Position numbers and translations under genes: made by a program. Below the pieces are notes generated by a model that ran no database searches, was not told where the DNA came from, and saw nothing but the letters and a program-made list of their open reading frames with translations. A stretch of 15,656 nt of DNA from Nitratireductor sp. (GTDB taxonomy: Bacteria > Pseudomonadota > Alphaproteobacteria > Rhizobiales > Rhizobiaceae): positions 1 to 15,656 of the forward strand of contig JAGRLQ010000049.1 in the NCBI GenBank assembly GCA_020441735.1. Reading direction: 5' to 3'. Positions within the stretch are counted from its first letter, which is position 1, and every line of letters begins with the position of its first letter. Of the stretch, positions 1-6,930 are shown in pieces.

Positions 1-114
1 TTTCGTCTCAAATTTTATTTAAAGCGCAGGCTTAACGGAATCTTTCAAACCGGCCCCGGGTGAAACAGGGTTATCGATTTATGACCGGTGGCGCGGGAGA
101 TATCAGGCGCGCGC

Positions 115-567
115 TCAGGACCGAGCGGTGGAACGAGACGGCAGGATGCGCCCTGCCCCACGGCCCCCAACGATGCGGGAAGAGGCTTTGAGGCCGAAAT
201 AGACGGCGACCGCCACCAGGTGGAACCACACCACCTCGCGCCCGCCGGCAAAGCGCTCGGGGAGACCCAGATACATGGCAAGTTCGATCGCCACCGTCAG
301 AAGCCAGGAGATCGTGCCCCAGGAAAACTGTCCCCACAGACCGAGGGCCGAAACCGGAAGCATGACCGCCAGCACGGTGGAGGCGATGCGCCAGTGTTCT
401 GGCATCGTGTCGAATTGCAGACCGCCGCCGGGGTAAAGCCCGGTGATGCGCGCCCAGTAGCCGAGCGCGAAGATGAGCAGAAACAGTGCCACCATGCGCT
501 TGAAGATGACCAGCGCTGCGCCGATCAGACCCTGGTCGCGTTTGCGGCGGTAGAGATCGATTTCCAT
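115..567 (-). CDS. DUF6163-like integral membrane protein
   Basis: This 150-residue protein has about four hydrophobic helices, near residues 23-41, 58-78, 83-101 and 112-127. It begins with a short charged stretch (MEIDLYRRKRDQG). The size, the aromatic-rich helices and the position divergent from hemB match the DUF6163 family of Rhizobiales, whose function is unknown to me. The reading frame stays open far upstream, antisense to hemB. I chose the ATG at 567 because the charged N-terminus followed by the first helix is a sensible membrane-protein start and an AGCAGG-like ribosome binding site lies a few bases upstream. The upstream extension would be antisense to hemB and low in complexity. 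About 140 bp separate this start from hemB, enough for divergent promoters, though I could not identify convincing promoter boxes. The family name is from memory and moderately sure; that it is a membrane protein is secure. Confidence 0.72.
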   Translation of the reverse strand: MEIDLYRRKRDQGLIGAALVIFKRMVALFLLIFALGYWARITGLYPGGGLQFDTMPEHWRIASTVLAVMLPVSALGLWGQFSWGTISWLLTVAIELAMYLGLPERFAGGREVVWFHLVAVAVYFGLKASSRIVGGRGAGRILPSRSTARS

Positions 568-706
568 TTCATGCCTGCTTTTGACTATTTGCTCGATACT
601 CCCTGCGGCGGGTGCGGGCAAGATGAACAATTGCAAAATGCCGCCGGGCATGGCTAACAGGGCTGGTAGGAATACCGACGAAAACGCATGAGGGCACAGG
701 CAGGCC

Positions 707-1720
707 ATGAAACGCAGTGTGGACGAGATCACCGGTTCAAGGCGCATGCGGCGCAACCGCCGCTTCGACTGGTCGCGGCGCATGGTCAGGGAAAACCGGG
801 TGACGGTGGATGATCTCATCTGGCCGATCTTCCTGATCGAGGGCGAGAACCGCACCGATCCCGTTGCCGCCATGCCGGGCGTCGAGCGGCTGACCGTCGA
901 CAAGGCGGTGGATGCGGCCAAGCGCGCCCACGATCTCGGCATTCCGGCAATCGCCACCTTCGCCAACATCCCGCTTGAAAAGCGCGACGAGACGGGTTCC
1001 GCCGTGCTCGATCCCAAAGGCGTGGTCAACGCGGCGACGCGGGCGATGAAGGCCGCCGTGCCGGAAGTGGGCATCATCACCGATGTGGCGCTCGACCCGT
1101 TCACCAGCCATGGCCATGACGGCATTCTGCGCGACGGAATCATCGTCAATGACGAAACGGTGGAACTGGTGGCAAAAGCTGCCGTGGTGCAGGCCGATGC
1201 CGGTGCCGATATCATCGCGCCGTCTGAAATGATGGACGGGCGCATCGGCGCCATCCGAGACGCGCTCGACGATGCCGGCCACCAGGACGTTGCCATCATG
1301 AGCTATGCGACCAAGTTCGCCTCCGCCTTCTACGGGCCTTATCGTGAAGCAGTGTCGACCGGCGGGCTTCTGAAAGGCGACAAGAAGACCTATTACCTCG
1401 ATCCGTCGAACTCTGACGAGGCGCTGCGCGAATGCGAGCTCGACATCGCCGAGGGCGCTGACATGCTGATGGTGAAACCCGGCATGCCCTATCTCGACAT
1501 TATCTGCCGGGTGAAGGAGAGTTTCGCCATGCCGACCTTCGCCTATCAGGTATCAGGCGAATATTCGATGATCATGGCGGGTGCCGAGAAGGGCTTTCTC
1601 GATCATGACCGGGCGGTGATGGAAGCGATGCTCGCCTTCAAGCGCGCTGGCTGCGACGGGGTGCTGACCTATTTCGCGCCGGTCATCGCCGAACTGCTCG
1701 AAAAAGGCTGGCAGCAATGA
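707..1720 (+). CDS. hemB: delta-aminolevulinic acid dehydratase (porphobilinogen synthase)
   Basis: HemB condenses two 5-aminolevulinate molecules to porphobilinogen, the second common step of tetrapyrrole (heme, B12) synthesis, in the cytosol. The 337-residue length is normal for the family. The two active-site lysines are visible: K203 in MSYATKFASAFYGPYR and K257 in MLMVKPGMPYLDI. The metal-site segment at about 126-139 reads DVALDPFTSHGHDG. The three zinc-binding cysteines of the animal/yeast type are therefore replaced by A128, D130 and D138, so this should be a magnesium/potassium-dependent type, as is usual in alphaproteobacteria. The C-terminal QVSGEYSMI and GCDGVLTYFAP motifs are intact. 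AGGCAGG lies just before the ATG. The stop codon overlaps the ATG of the cupin gene (ATGA at 1717-1720), so the two are probably co-translated. The identification is very secure. Confidence 0.97.
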   Translation: MKRSVDEITGSRRMRRNRRFDWSRRMVRENRVTVDDLIWPIFLIEGENRTDPVAAMPGVERLTVDKAVDAAKRAHDLGIPAIATFANIPLEKRDETGSAVLDPKGVVNAATRAMKAAVPEVGIITDVALDPFTSHGHDGILRDGIIVNDETVELVAKAAVVQADAGADIIAPSEMMDGRIGAIRDALDDAGHQDVAIMSYATKFASAFYGPYREAVSTGGLLKGDKKTYYLDPSNSDEALRECELDIAEGADMLMVKPGMPYLDIICRVKESFAMPTFAYQVSGEYSMIMAGAEKGFLDHDRAVMEAMLAFKRAGCDGVLTYFAPVIAELLEKGWQQ

Positions 1721-2055
1721 AGCACTGGCTCGATATCAAAACGGATGGCGAAGGTGAAACGGAACGCCCGGCCGCCGAAAAGGTGATCAGCGGCGATCCC
1801 GTTTTCACCACCTGGAACGCCGAGGAGCGCGACGGGCTTTACTGCGGCATCTGGCAGTCGACCCCCGGCAAGTGGCGCATCCAGTACGATGAGTGGGAGT
1901 TCTGTCACATCCTTTCCGGCAAGTCGGTGATCACCGATTCAGACGGCAACAGCCGGACGGTTGGCGCCGGTGACAGCTTCGTGCTGCAGCCCGGCTTTAA
2001 AGGCACGTGGGAAGTAATCGAGACCACGGCCAAGGAATATGTCATCAAACTTTGA
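1717..2055 (+). CDS. small single-domain cupin protein (cupin_3/DUF861 type)
   Basis: This 112-residue protein is essentially one cupin barrel. The pattern from about residue 41 (GIWQSTPGKWRI, then DEWEFCHILSGKSVI, then GDSFVLQPGFKGTWEV) matches the cupin_3 family, which includes ureidoglycine aminohydrolase-like proteins. The first cupin motif carries E61 and H64 but not the full HxH arrangement of metal-rich cupins, so metal binding and catalysis are uncertain. No signal peptide is visible, so it should be cytosolic. Its ATG overlaps the hemB stop by four bases, suggesting translational coupling. This does not by itself prove a role in tetrapyrrole synthesis. The substrate is unknown. The family call is firm; the function is not. 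Confidence 0.88.
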   Translation: MKHWLDIKTDGEGETERPAAEKVISGDPVFTTWNAEERDGLYCGIWQSTPGKWRIQYDEWEFCHILSGKSVITDSDGNSRTVGAGDSFVLQPGFKGTWEVIETTAKEYVIKL

Positions 2056-2359
2056 GCGGCAGGCCCGGATGCAATCCCGGAGCCAATGTGCCTTTCTCAA
2101 GTTCTGATTCAGATTCCCGTCTTTTTGATAAGCTGTTGATTATCTGACAATTTTGTCTGCCTAGCGCACCCGTAGCCGGTTTCAAGCCGCAGCCTGGTTC
2201 ACGATTGTTTCAGCCATCTGTGAACGGCTTTCCGAAACCAATTTCCCTCCCCTTCCGTATTTCAAGCCAAGGCCGCGATGACCGGTCTGCAGGAAAGACG
2301 GCGGTTTCCCGCTGCCAGAACATCAAACCTGAATCCAAGCTCAAGACGGGAGAAACCCC
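2056..2359 (+). other. 304-bp non-coding interval between the hemB-cupin pair and the FAS1 gene
   Basis: I see no credible gene here. The section around 2121-2160 is AT-richer than its surroundings and holds two small inverted repeats: GATAA(2127-2131)/TTATC(2140-2144), and GACAA(2146-2150)/TTGTC(2153-2157) with a 2-nt centre. TTTCAAGCC occurs twice, at 2180-2188 and 2260-2268. This stretch is the natural place for the FAS1 promoter. TTGATA at 2125-2130 could be a -35 element, but no convincing -10 lies at the right distance. A reading frame starting at 2278 is out of frame with FAS1 and has shadow-like composition. Confidence 0.4.
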
Positions 2360-2950
2360 ATGCATGCCAAGAGGCATCCCCTAAAAACCACCCTCGCCGC
2401 GCTTGCCGTGGCAGCCATGTCCTTTACCGCCAGCCTGCCGGCACATGCTGCCAGCCATTCTGCCACCGGCAACCCGATGGTCGGCGGTGCGGCGATGTTT
2501 CCCGACAAGAACATTGTCGAAAACGCGCTGAACTCGAAAGACCACACGACGCTGGTCGCCGCCGTCAAGGCTGCCGGCCTGGTCGAAACCCTTCAGGGCG
2601 ATGGCCCCTTCACCGTCTTCGCACCGACCAATGCGGCATTTGAAAAATTGCCGGCCGGCACGGTGGACACGCTGCTGAAGCCGGAGATGAAGGCCGACCT
2701 CACCAAGGTGCTGACCGCCCATGTGGTGGCCGGCAAGGTCACCGCCGAAGATCTGGCGAAAAAAATCCGCGCCCATGGCGGCCGCTACAACATGCAGACG
2801 GTAAGCGGCGATGCGCTGACGGCAGCCAGAAGCGGCAGCAGCATCTATATCTACGATGAAAGCGGCGGTGCGGCGAAAGTGGAGATTGCCGATGTGATGC
2901 AGTCAAACGGCGTCATCCACTCCGTCAACGACGTTCTGCTGCCGAAGTAA
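2360..2950 (+). CDS. secreted fasciclin (FAS1) domain protein
   Basis: This 196-residue protein begins with a Sec signal peptide: a basic start, then hydrophobic TLAALAVAAMSFTASLP, with a likely AHA-A cleavage site near residue 30. One FAS1 domain follows at about 50-196. Its hallmarks are FTVFAPTNAAFEKLP (84-98), HVVAGKVTAEDL (121-132) and the C-terminal VMQSNGVIHSVNDVLLP (179-195). FAS1 domains mediate adhesion or protein-protein contacts; in rhizobia, small secreted FAS1 proteins of this Nex18/MPB70-like type occur, but their roles are mostly undefined. GGGAGAA precedes the ATG. The next gene in the same direction encodes an exported MsrB 145 bp downstream, so both would act in the periplasm. 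The domain call is very secure; the cellular role is unknown. Confidence 0.94.
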   Translation: MHAKRHPLKTTLAALAVAAMSFTASLPAHAASHSATGNPMVGGAAMFPDKNIVENALNSKDHTTLVAAVKAAGLVETLQGDGPFTVFAPTNAAFEKLPAGTVDTLLKPEMKADLTKVLTAHVVAGKVTAEDLAKKIRAHGGRYNMQTVSGDALTAARSGSSIYIYDESGGAAKVEIADVMQSNGVIHSVNDVLLPK

Positions 2951-3024
2951 GACGCAGGGCAGCCATGAGCATGGGCTGGCGTGGAGTTTACCTCCCGCCG
3001 GCCCGCTCGCGGCAAGTTGATGCC

Positions 3025-3060
3025 GTTTGATTGGCCGCAAGCGTCAAACTGCATTATTTT
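3025..3060 (+). terminator. possible terminator or leader hairpin between FAS1 and msrB
   Basis: GTTTGA (3025-3030) pairs with TCAAAC (3044-3049), and a T-rich run (ATTATTTTT) follows at once. This resembles a weak intrinsic terminator for the FAS1 gene. The stem is only 6 bp and AT-rich. It is nested inside a second pairing, GCGGCAA (3009-3015) with TTGCCGC (3060-3066). Confidence 0.3.
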
Positions 3061-3095
3061 TGCCGCAACGCTGAAGAAAGCCAAAGGAAAGTCCC

Positions 3096-3608
3096 ATGAA
3101 ACGACGCGACTTCATTACTTCCGCCCTTGCCGGTTCCGTTTCACTCGGCACGCTGGGCTGGCTTCTGTCGGGCAACCGCACTCCGGCCAAGGCTGCCGGC
3201 GGCGGTTTCGAAGTCACCAGGACGGAAGCCGAATGGCGCGAAATCCTCACCGAGATGCAATATGCCGTGCTGCGCGAGGAAGCGACGGAACGCGCCTTTA
3301 CCAGCCCGCTCAACGATGAAAAGCGCACCGGCACCTTCCATTGCGCCGGCTGCGACCTTCCGCTTTATGCCTCCGAAACCAAATTCGACAGCGGAACGGG
3401 CTGGCCGAGCTTCTATGAACCCCTGCCCAATGCAGTCGAAACCAGCACCGACTACAAGCTGATCTATCCGCGCACCGAGGTCCATTGCCGCCGCTGCGGC
3501 GGGCATCTGGGTCATGTCTTCAACGATGGCCCCGCCCCCACCGGCAAGCGCTACTGCATGAACGGTGTCGCCATGACCTTCAAACCCAAGACAGAAAGCG
3601 CTTCGTAG
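3096..3608 (+). CDS. msrB: Tat-exported peptide-methionine (R)-S-oxide reductase
   Basis: MsrB reduces the R-epimer of methionine sulfoxide in oxidised proteins. The 170-residue protein starts with a twin-arginine signal (MKRRDFITSALAGSVSLGTLGW), so it should be exported folded and act in the periplasm. The MsrB domain covers about 40-165. Zinc-binding pairs are C83/C86 (FHCAGC) and C131/C134 (VHCRRC). The catalytic cysteine is C154 in RYCMNGVAM. The usual resolving cysteine in the SGCGWPSF motif is replaced by threonine (T101 in SGTGWPSF), so recycling must use another cysteine or an external reductant. AAAGGAAAG precedes the ATG. The gene follows the secreted FAS1 gene in the same direction. 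The identification is very secure and the export prediction is strong. Confidence 0.95.
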   Translation: MKRRDFITSALAGSVSLGTLGWLLSGNRTPAKAAGGGFEVTRTEAEWREILTEMQYAVLREEATERAFTSPLNDEKRTGTFHCAGCDLPLYASETKFDSGTGWPSFYEPLPNAVETSTDYKLIYPRTEVHCRRCGGHLGHVFNDGPAPTGKRYCMNGVAMTFKPKTESAS

Positions 3609-3676
3609 GTCTGATTCTGGCGGAACTTGCTGCGGCCCCTTTGCATTCCTATATCAAGGGAAAGGAGCCAATGGCC

Positions 3677-4150
3677 ATGAACCAGACCGGTTACACCACC
3701 AATGACAGCATGGAGCACTATGGTGCCTCACCGCGCCTTGAGGGCGTCCGCACGCGCCGCGTGCTGGCATTCATTGTGGATTACCTGATCGTCGCCGTGC
3801 TGACCATGATCGCCATGGTGGCGGTGTTTTTCATCGGCATCCTGACCTTCGGCCTCGGCTGGCTGCTCTATTTCGTCCTCGCGCCGCTGGTCGCCATGGC
3901 CTATGTGGGCTCGACCATGGGCGGCCCCGCCCAGGCAACGCCCGGCATGCAATTCTTCTCGATCCGCATCGAGCGCGATGACGGAGCGCCCGTCGATTTC
4001 TTCCTTGCCATCCTGCATGGCGTCATCTTCTGGGTTGCCCATATCACGCTGACACCGTTCCTGCTGGTCGTGGCGCTGTTTTCCGAGCGCAAGCGGCTGG
4101 TTCAGGACATTCTGCTGGGCACCTCAGTGGTGCGGTCGGATATCGGCTAG
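3677..4150 (+). CDS. RDD family membrane protein
   Basis: This is a protein of about 157 residues with the RDD-family signature: RTRRVLAFIVDYLIV at the first helix (conserved Arg and Asp), a second long hydrophobic segment (GLGWLLYFVLAPLVAMAYVG), the GGPAQATPGMQFFSIRI motif, and a third hydrophobic stretch near the C-terminus. RDD proteins are small multi-helix membrane proteins. Some have been linked to ion transport, but most have no assigned role. Two ATGs compete, at 3671 and 3677. AAGGAG at 3662-3667 is 3 nt from the first and 9 nt from the second, so I prefer 3677; starting at 3671 would add Met-Ala. The frame is open further upstream into msrB, but that part is a shadow. The family call is secure. 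Confidence 0.88.
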   Translation: MNQTGYTTNDSMEHYGASPRLEGVRTRRVLAFIVDYLIVAVLTMIAMVAVFFIGILTFGLGWLLYFVLAPLVAMAYVGSTMGGPAQATPGMQFFSIRIERDDGAPVDFFLAILHGVIFWVAHITLTPFLLVVALFSERKRLVQDILLGTSVVRSDIG

Positions 4151-4202
4151 GCGACAGCCAGACCACATAAGCCTTGAAAAATCCTCCGAAATGCCCCCAC
4201 TC

Positions 4203-4221
4203 TTGCGGGCACGGCCCGTAA
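4203..4221 (+). promoter_or_regulatory. hairpin in the leader of the DASS permease gene
   Basis: TTGCGGGC (4203-4210) can pair with GCCCGTAA (4214-4221) around a 3-nt loop, with one G-T wobble. No T-run follows, so it is a poor intrinsic terminator. It may be a leader structure, or the end of the RDD transcript. Confidence 0.28.
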
Positions 4222-4276
4222 ATCGCGTTACCGTGAAGGACTTGGAGGCGGCACGATATCACCTGAACCGTTCCTG

Positions 4277-6073
4277 ATGTGGGCGACCTTTGCGATCATC
4301 GCTTTCTCGGTGATCGGCTTTGCACTTGAAAAATGGTCGATCGAGGCAACGGCGCTGGCAACGCTTGCAGCCTTTCTGCTGCTGTTCTCGCTGGCGCCCG
4401 GCGATGCGGCGGGCGTCACCTATCATGATCTCGTCATGGGCTTTGCCAATCCGGCGCTGATCACCGTGCTGTGCCTGCTGATGGTCGGCCAGGCACTGTT
4501 CAATACCGATGCGCTGGACACGCCGACCCGGCTGCTGGCGCGGATCAGCGGTACCGGCATCACACGAACCCTTCTGGTTCTGCTTGGGGCAGCGGGCGCG
4601 ATCTCCGCGTTCCTGAACAACACGCCGGTGGTGGTGATGTTCATTCCCGTGATGACGGCGATTGCAGCCCAGCGCAATTTCGACGCGGCAAAAGGGCTGA
4701 TGCCGCTTTCCTATATCTGCATTCTCGGCGGCATGACGACGCTGATCGGCTCGTCGACCAACCTGCTGGTGGCCGATGTCGCCGGCAAGGAAGGCTTCGA
4801 CATCGACTTCTTCGACTTCACCGTACCGGGCCTGATGCTGGCCGCTGCCGGTGCGCTTTACATCATTTTCGTCATGCCGCTGATCCTGCAGCGGCGCTCT
4901 GGCCTGATCGACCAGTTCAAGCCCGGTACGGGAAGGCAGTTCGTCTCCCAGATCGAGATTACCCCCAACCATCCCCTGCTTGGCATCCAGTCGCGGCTTG
5001 GCCTGTTTCCCCAGCTTGAGGACATGACGGTGATGATGGTGGTGCGGCGGGCCATTCCCATCCGTCCGCCCTTTGAGGAACTGGTTCTGTCGGAGGGCGA
5101 TGTCGTCATTGTCGCGGCCACGCGCGCCTCGCTGACCAAGGCGCTTTCGACCGGCTCGGCCAATGTCCCCTCTCACCCCAAGGAAAGCGAACCTTCCGCA
5201 GAAAGGGAGATCGAGCCCGATTTTCATCTTGCCGAGGCCATTGTCTCGCCGGGCTCGCGCTATGTGGGCCGCACCGTGCAGGGCGCCAATATCCGCTTCA
5301 TCGAGGGCGTGATCGTGATGGGCGTGCAGCGCACACGGCGCATGCAGCATCGCGAGTTTCGCGAAATCCGGCTGGAACCGGGCGACACGCTGCTGGTTGG
5401 CGGCACGATGGAGGCGATCTCCAGATTGCGCTCGAGCCGTGATCTGCTGCTGCTGGAATGGTCGGCCGCCGCCGTGCCGCTACGGCGGTTCGCACCGCGC
5501 GCGATCGCCATCTTTCTTGCCGTGGTGGCAACAGCCTCCACCGGACTACTGCCGATCATGGTGGCTTCCGTGCTCGGCGTACTGGCGATGATTGCCACAC
5601 GCTGCCTCAATGTCCGCCAGGCGATGCGCACCGTCGACAGCCGTATCTTCATGCTGGTGGCCGCTGCCCTTGCCGGCGCCGTGGCGCTGGAAAAGACCGG
5701 AGGGGCTGCGCATATCGCCAATTCCGTGGTGGCGCTGTTTGCCGGCAGTCCGGCCTGGGTGGTGCTTTCAGCCTTCTTTCTGGCGATTGCCGTCCTGACC
5801 AATTTCCTGTCGAACAATGCGACGGCGGTGCTGTTCACACCCATCGCCATCAAGATCGCCCAGGGAATCGGTGCGCCGCCGGAAGCCTTCATCAGCGCGG
5901 TGATCTTTGCCGCCAACTGCTCTTTCGCAACACCGGTCGGCTACCAGACGAACCTGCTCGTCATGGGCCCCGGCCATTACCGGTTCGCAGACTTCATCAA
6001 GGCGGGAACCCCGCTTGTCATTTTGATATGGCTCACCTACTCTTTTGTCGGTCCCTGGTACTATCAGCTATGA
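4277..6073 (+). CDS. SLC13/DASS-family anion permease with two RCK-C-like domains
   Basis: This 598-residue inner-membrane transporter has two hydrophobic halves (about 1-205 and 405-598) separated by a cytoplasmic block. Each half carries the sodium/anion-site style motifs of the divalent-anion:sodium symporter family: NNTPVVVMF (114-122) with IGSSTNLLV (157-165), and SNNATAVLFTP (512-522) with ATPVGYQTNLLV (551-562). The central block holds two TrkA-C (RCK-C)-like domains at about 222-290 and 317-390, ending in typical L-x-GD-x-LLV patterns. Substrates in this family include dicarboxylates, sulfate and other anions; the substrate here cannot be read. The first standard start is ATG 4277, but a strong GGAGG (4244-4248) lies about 28 nt upstream and is 7 nt from an in-frame ATA at 4256. 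The true start may therefore be seven residues earlier. The stop overlaps the bpt start. Confidence 0.9.
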   Translation: MWATFAIIAFSVIGFALEKWSIEATALATLAAFLLLFSLAPGDAAGVTYHDLVMGFANPALITVLCLLMVGQALFNTDALDTPTRLLARISGTGITRTLLVLLGAAGAISAFLNNTPVVVMFIPVMTAIAAQRNFDAAKGLMPLSYICILGGMTTLIGSSTNLLVADVAGKEGFDIDFFDFTVPGLMLAAAGALYIIFVMPLILQRRSGLIDQFKPGTGRQFVSQIEITPNHPLLGIQSRLGLFPQLEDMTVMMVVRRAIPIRPPFEELVLSEGDVVIVAATRASLTKALSTGSANVPSHPKESEPSAEREIEPDFHLAEAIVSPGSRYVGRTVQGANIRFIEGVIVMGVQRTRRMQHREFREIRLEPGDTLLVGGTMEAISRLRSSRDLLLLEWSAAAVPLRRFAPRAIAIFLAVVATASTGLLPIMVASVLGVLAMIATRCLNVRQAMRTVDSRIFMLVAAALAGAVALEKTGGAAHIANSVVALFAGSPAWVVLSAFFLAIAVLTNFLSNNATAVLFTPIAIKIAQGIGAPPEAFISAVIFAANCSFATPVGYQTNLLVMGPGHYRFADFIKAGTPLVILIWLTYSFVGPWYYQL

Positions 6074-6822
6074 CGAAGCACTCGCTCGACACTCCCCAGT
6101 TCTATCTGACCGCGCCGCAGCCCTGCCCCTATTTGCCCGGCAGGCAGGAGCGCAAGGTGTTCACCCATCTGGTGGGCGAGAAGGCCGGGCAGGTCAACGA
6201 CATGCTGACCCATGGCGGCTTCCGCCGGTCGCAGAACATCGCCTACCGGCCGGCCTGCGAAGGCTGCCGCGCCTGTGTCTCCACAAGGGTGATCGTCGAT
6301 TCCCACAAGATGAGCCGCAGCCTGAAGCGCAACCGGGCAAAGAATCGCGACATCATCGCCCGCGAACTGCCGCCAGCGCCGACCTCCGAACAGTTTTCCG
6401 TCTTCCGCGCCTATCTCGACGCCCGCCACTGGGATGGCGGCATGGTCGACATGACGGCACTCGACTACGCCATGATGGTGGAAGATACCCATGTGAACAC
6501 GATGCTGATCGAGTACCGCAAGCGCACGCCCGATGCCGGGATTGCCGGAAAGCAGGAGGGCCAGCTCATCGCCGTGGCGCTGACGGACATTCTCTCCAAC
6601 GGGCTTTCCATGGTCTACAGCTTCTTCGATCCCTTCGAATCCGACCGCAGTCTCGGCACCTTCATGATCCAGGACCACATCCAGCGAGCGCGCAGGCGCG
6701 GCCTGCCCTATGTCTATCTCGGCTACTGGGTCGAGGGCTCGCAGAAGATGGAATACAAGACCCGCTTTTCGCCGCAGGAACACCTGACCATGAATGGCTG
6801 GCGTCTGGCCGGCGAAGGCTGA
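6070..6822 (+). CDS. bpt: aspartate/glutamate leucyltransferase (bacterial protein transferase; ATE/Bpt family)
   Basis: This 250-residue cytosolic enzyme transfers an amino acid from an aminoacyl-tRNA to the N-terminus of proteins starting with Asp or Glu, creating a destabilising N-degron that ClpS/ClpAP can recognise. Bacterial Bpt proteins use leucyl-tRNA; older annotation calls them arginyltransferases. The N-terminal ATE signature is clear: C19 in PCPYLPGR, then YRPACEGCRACVSTRV with C63, C66 and C69. The conserved C-terminal part includes SMVYSFFDPFE, LGTFMIQDHI, YVYLGYWVEGSQKMEYK and the final NGW. The ATG at 6070 overlaps the DASS permease stop by four bases and lacks a strong Shine-Dalgarno, so translation is probably coupled to the permease. 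An in-frame extension upstream lies inside the permease gene and is a shadow. The identification is secure; leucyl rather than arginyl donor is from family knowledge. Confidence 0.93.
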   Translation: MTKHSLDTPQFYLTAPQPCPYLPGRQERKVFTHLVGEKAGQVNDMLTHGGFRRSQNIAYRPACEGCRACVSTRVIVDSHKMSRSLKRNRAKNRDIIARELPPAPTSEQFSVFRAYLDARHWDGGMVDMTALDYAMMVEDTHVNTMLIEYRKRTPDAGIAGKQEGQLIAVALTDILSNGLSMVYSFFDPFESDRSLGTFMIQDHIQRARRRGLPYVYLGYWVEGSQKMEYKTRFSPQEHLTMNGWRLAGEG

Positions 6823-6930
6823 GAAAGGCCTGCAACCTGCCCTGCCGCCGGACTGGAAACAGGCTGCTGGAAGCCTTGGTCAATTCGGTGTAAGGCCTGT
6901 CTTCTTTCCGGGTATGATGGCAGGCCTTTC
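6823..6930 (+). repeat. three-copy GAAAGGCCTGC-type inverted repeat before the EamA gene
   Basis: GAAAGGCCTGC (6823-6833) begins right after the bpt stop. Its exact 11-nt reverse complement GCAGGCCTTTC (6920-6930) ends right at the ATG of the next gene. A middle copy, AAGGCCTG (6892-6899), can pair with the last copy as an 8-bp stem with a 21-nt loop. The last copy contains the only Shine-Dalgarno-like bases (GGCAGG) of the EamA gene. The hairpins would be mutually exclusive and could hide that site. The core AGGCCT is self-complementary, which inflates the matches. Confidence 0.45.

Noticed and set aside
1..50. Possible leftward promoter (TTGAAA on the minus strand followed by an AT-rich stretch)
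   Set aside because: No -10 hexamer lies at a proper distance and the gene it would serve is outside the window.
88..657. Long plus-strand open frame of 189 codons
   Set aside because: It lies antisense to the DUF6163-like gene, its product is rich in charged residues, His and Gln with no domain, and the opposite strand gives a coherent membrane protein.
2278..2643. Plus-strand frame of 121 codons overlapping the FAS1 gene
   Set aside because: It is Arg/Pro-rich, out of frame with the clear FAS1 protein and has no ribosome site; a shadow.
4259..5350. 363-codon minus-strand open frame opposite the DASS permease
   Set aside because: The product is His/Arg/Gln-rich and without recognisable domains, a typical high-GC antisense shadow of the permease.
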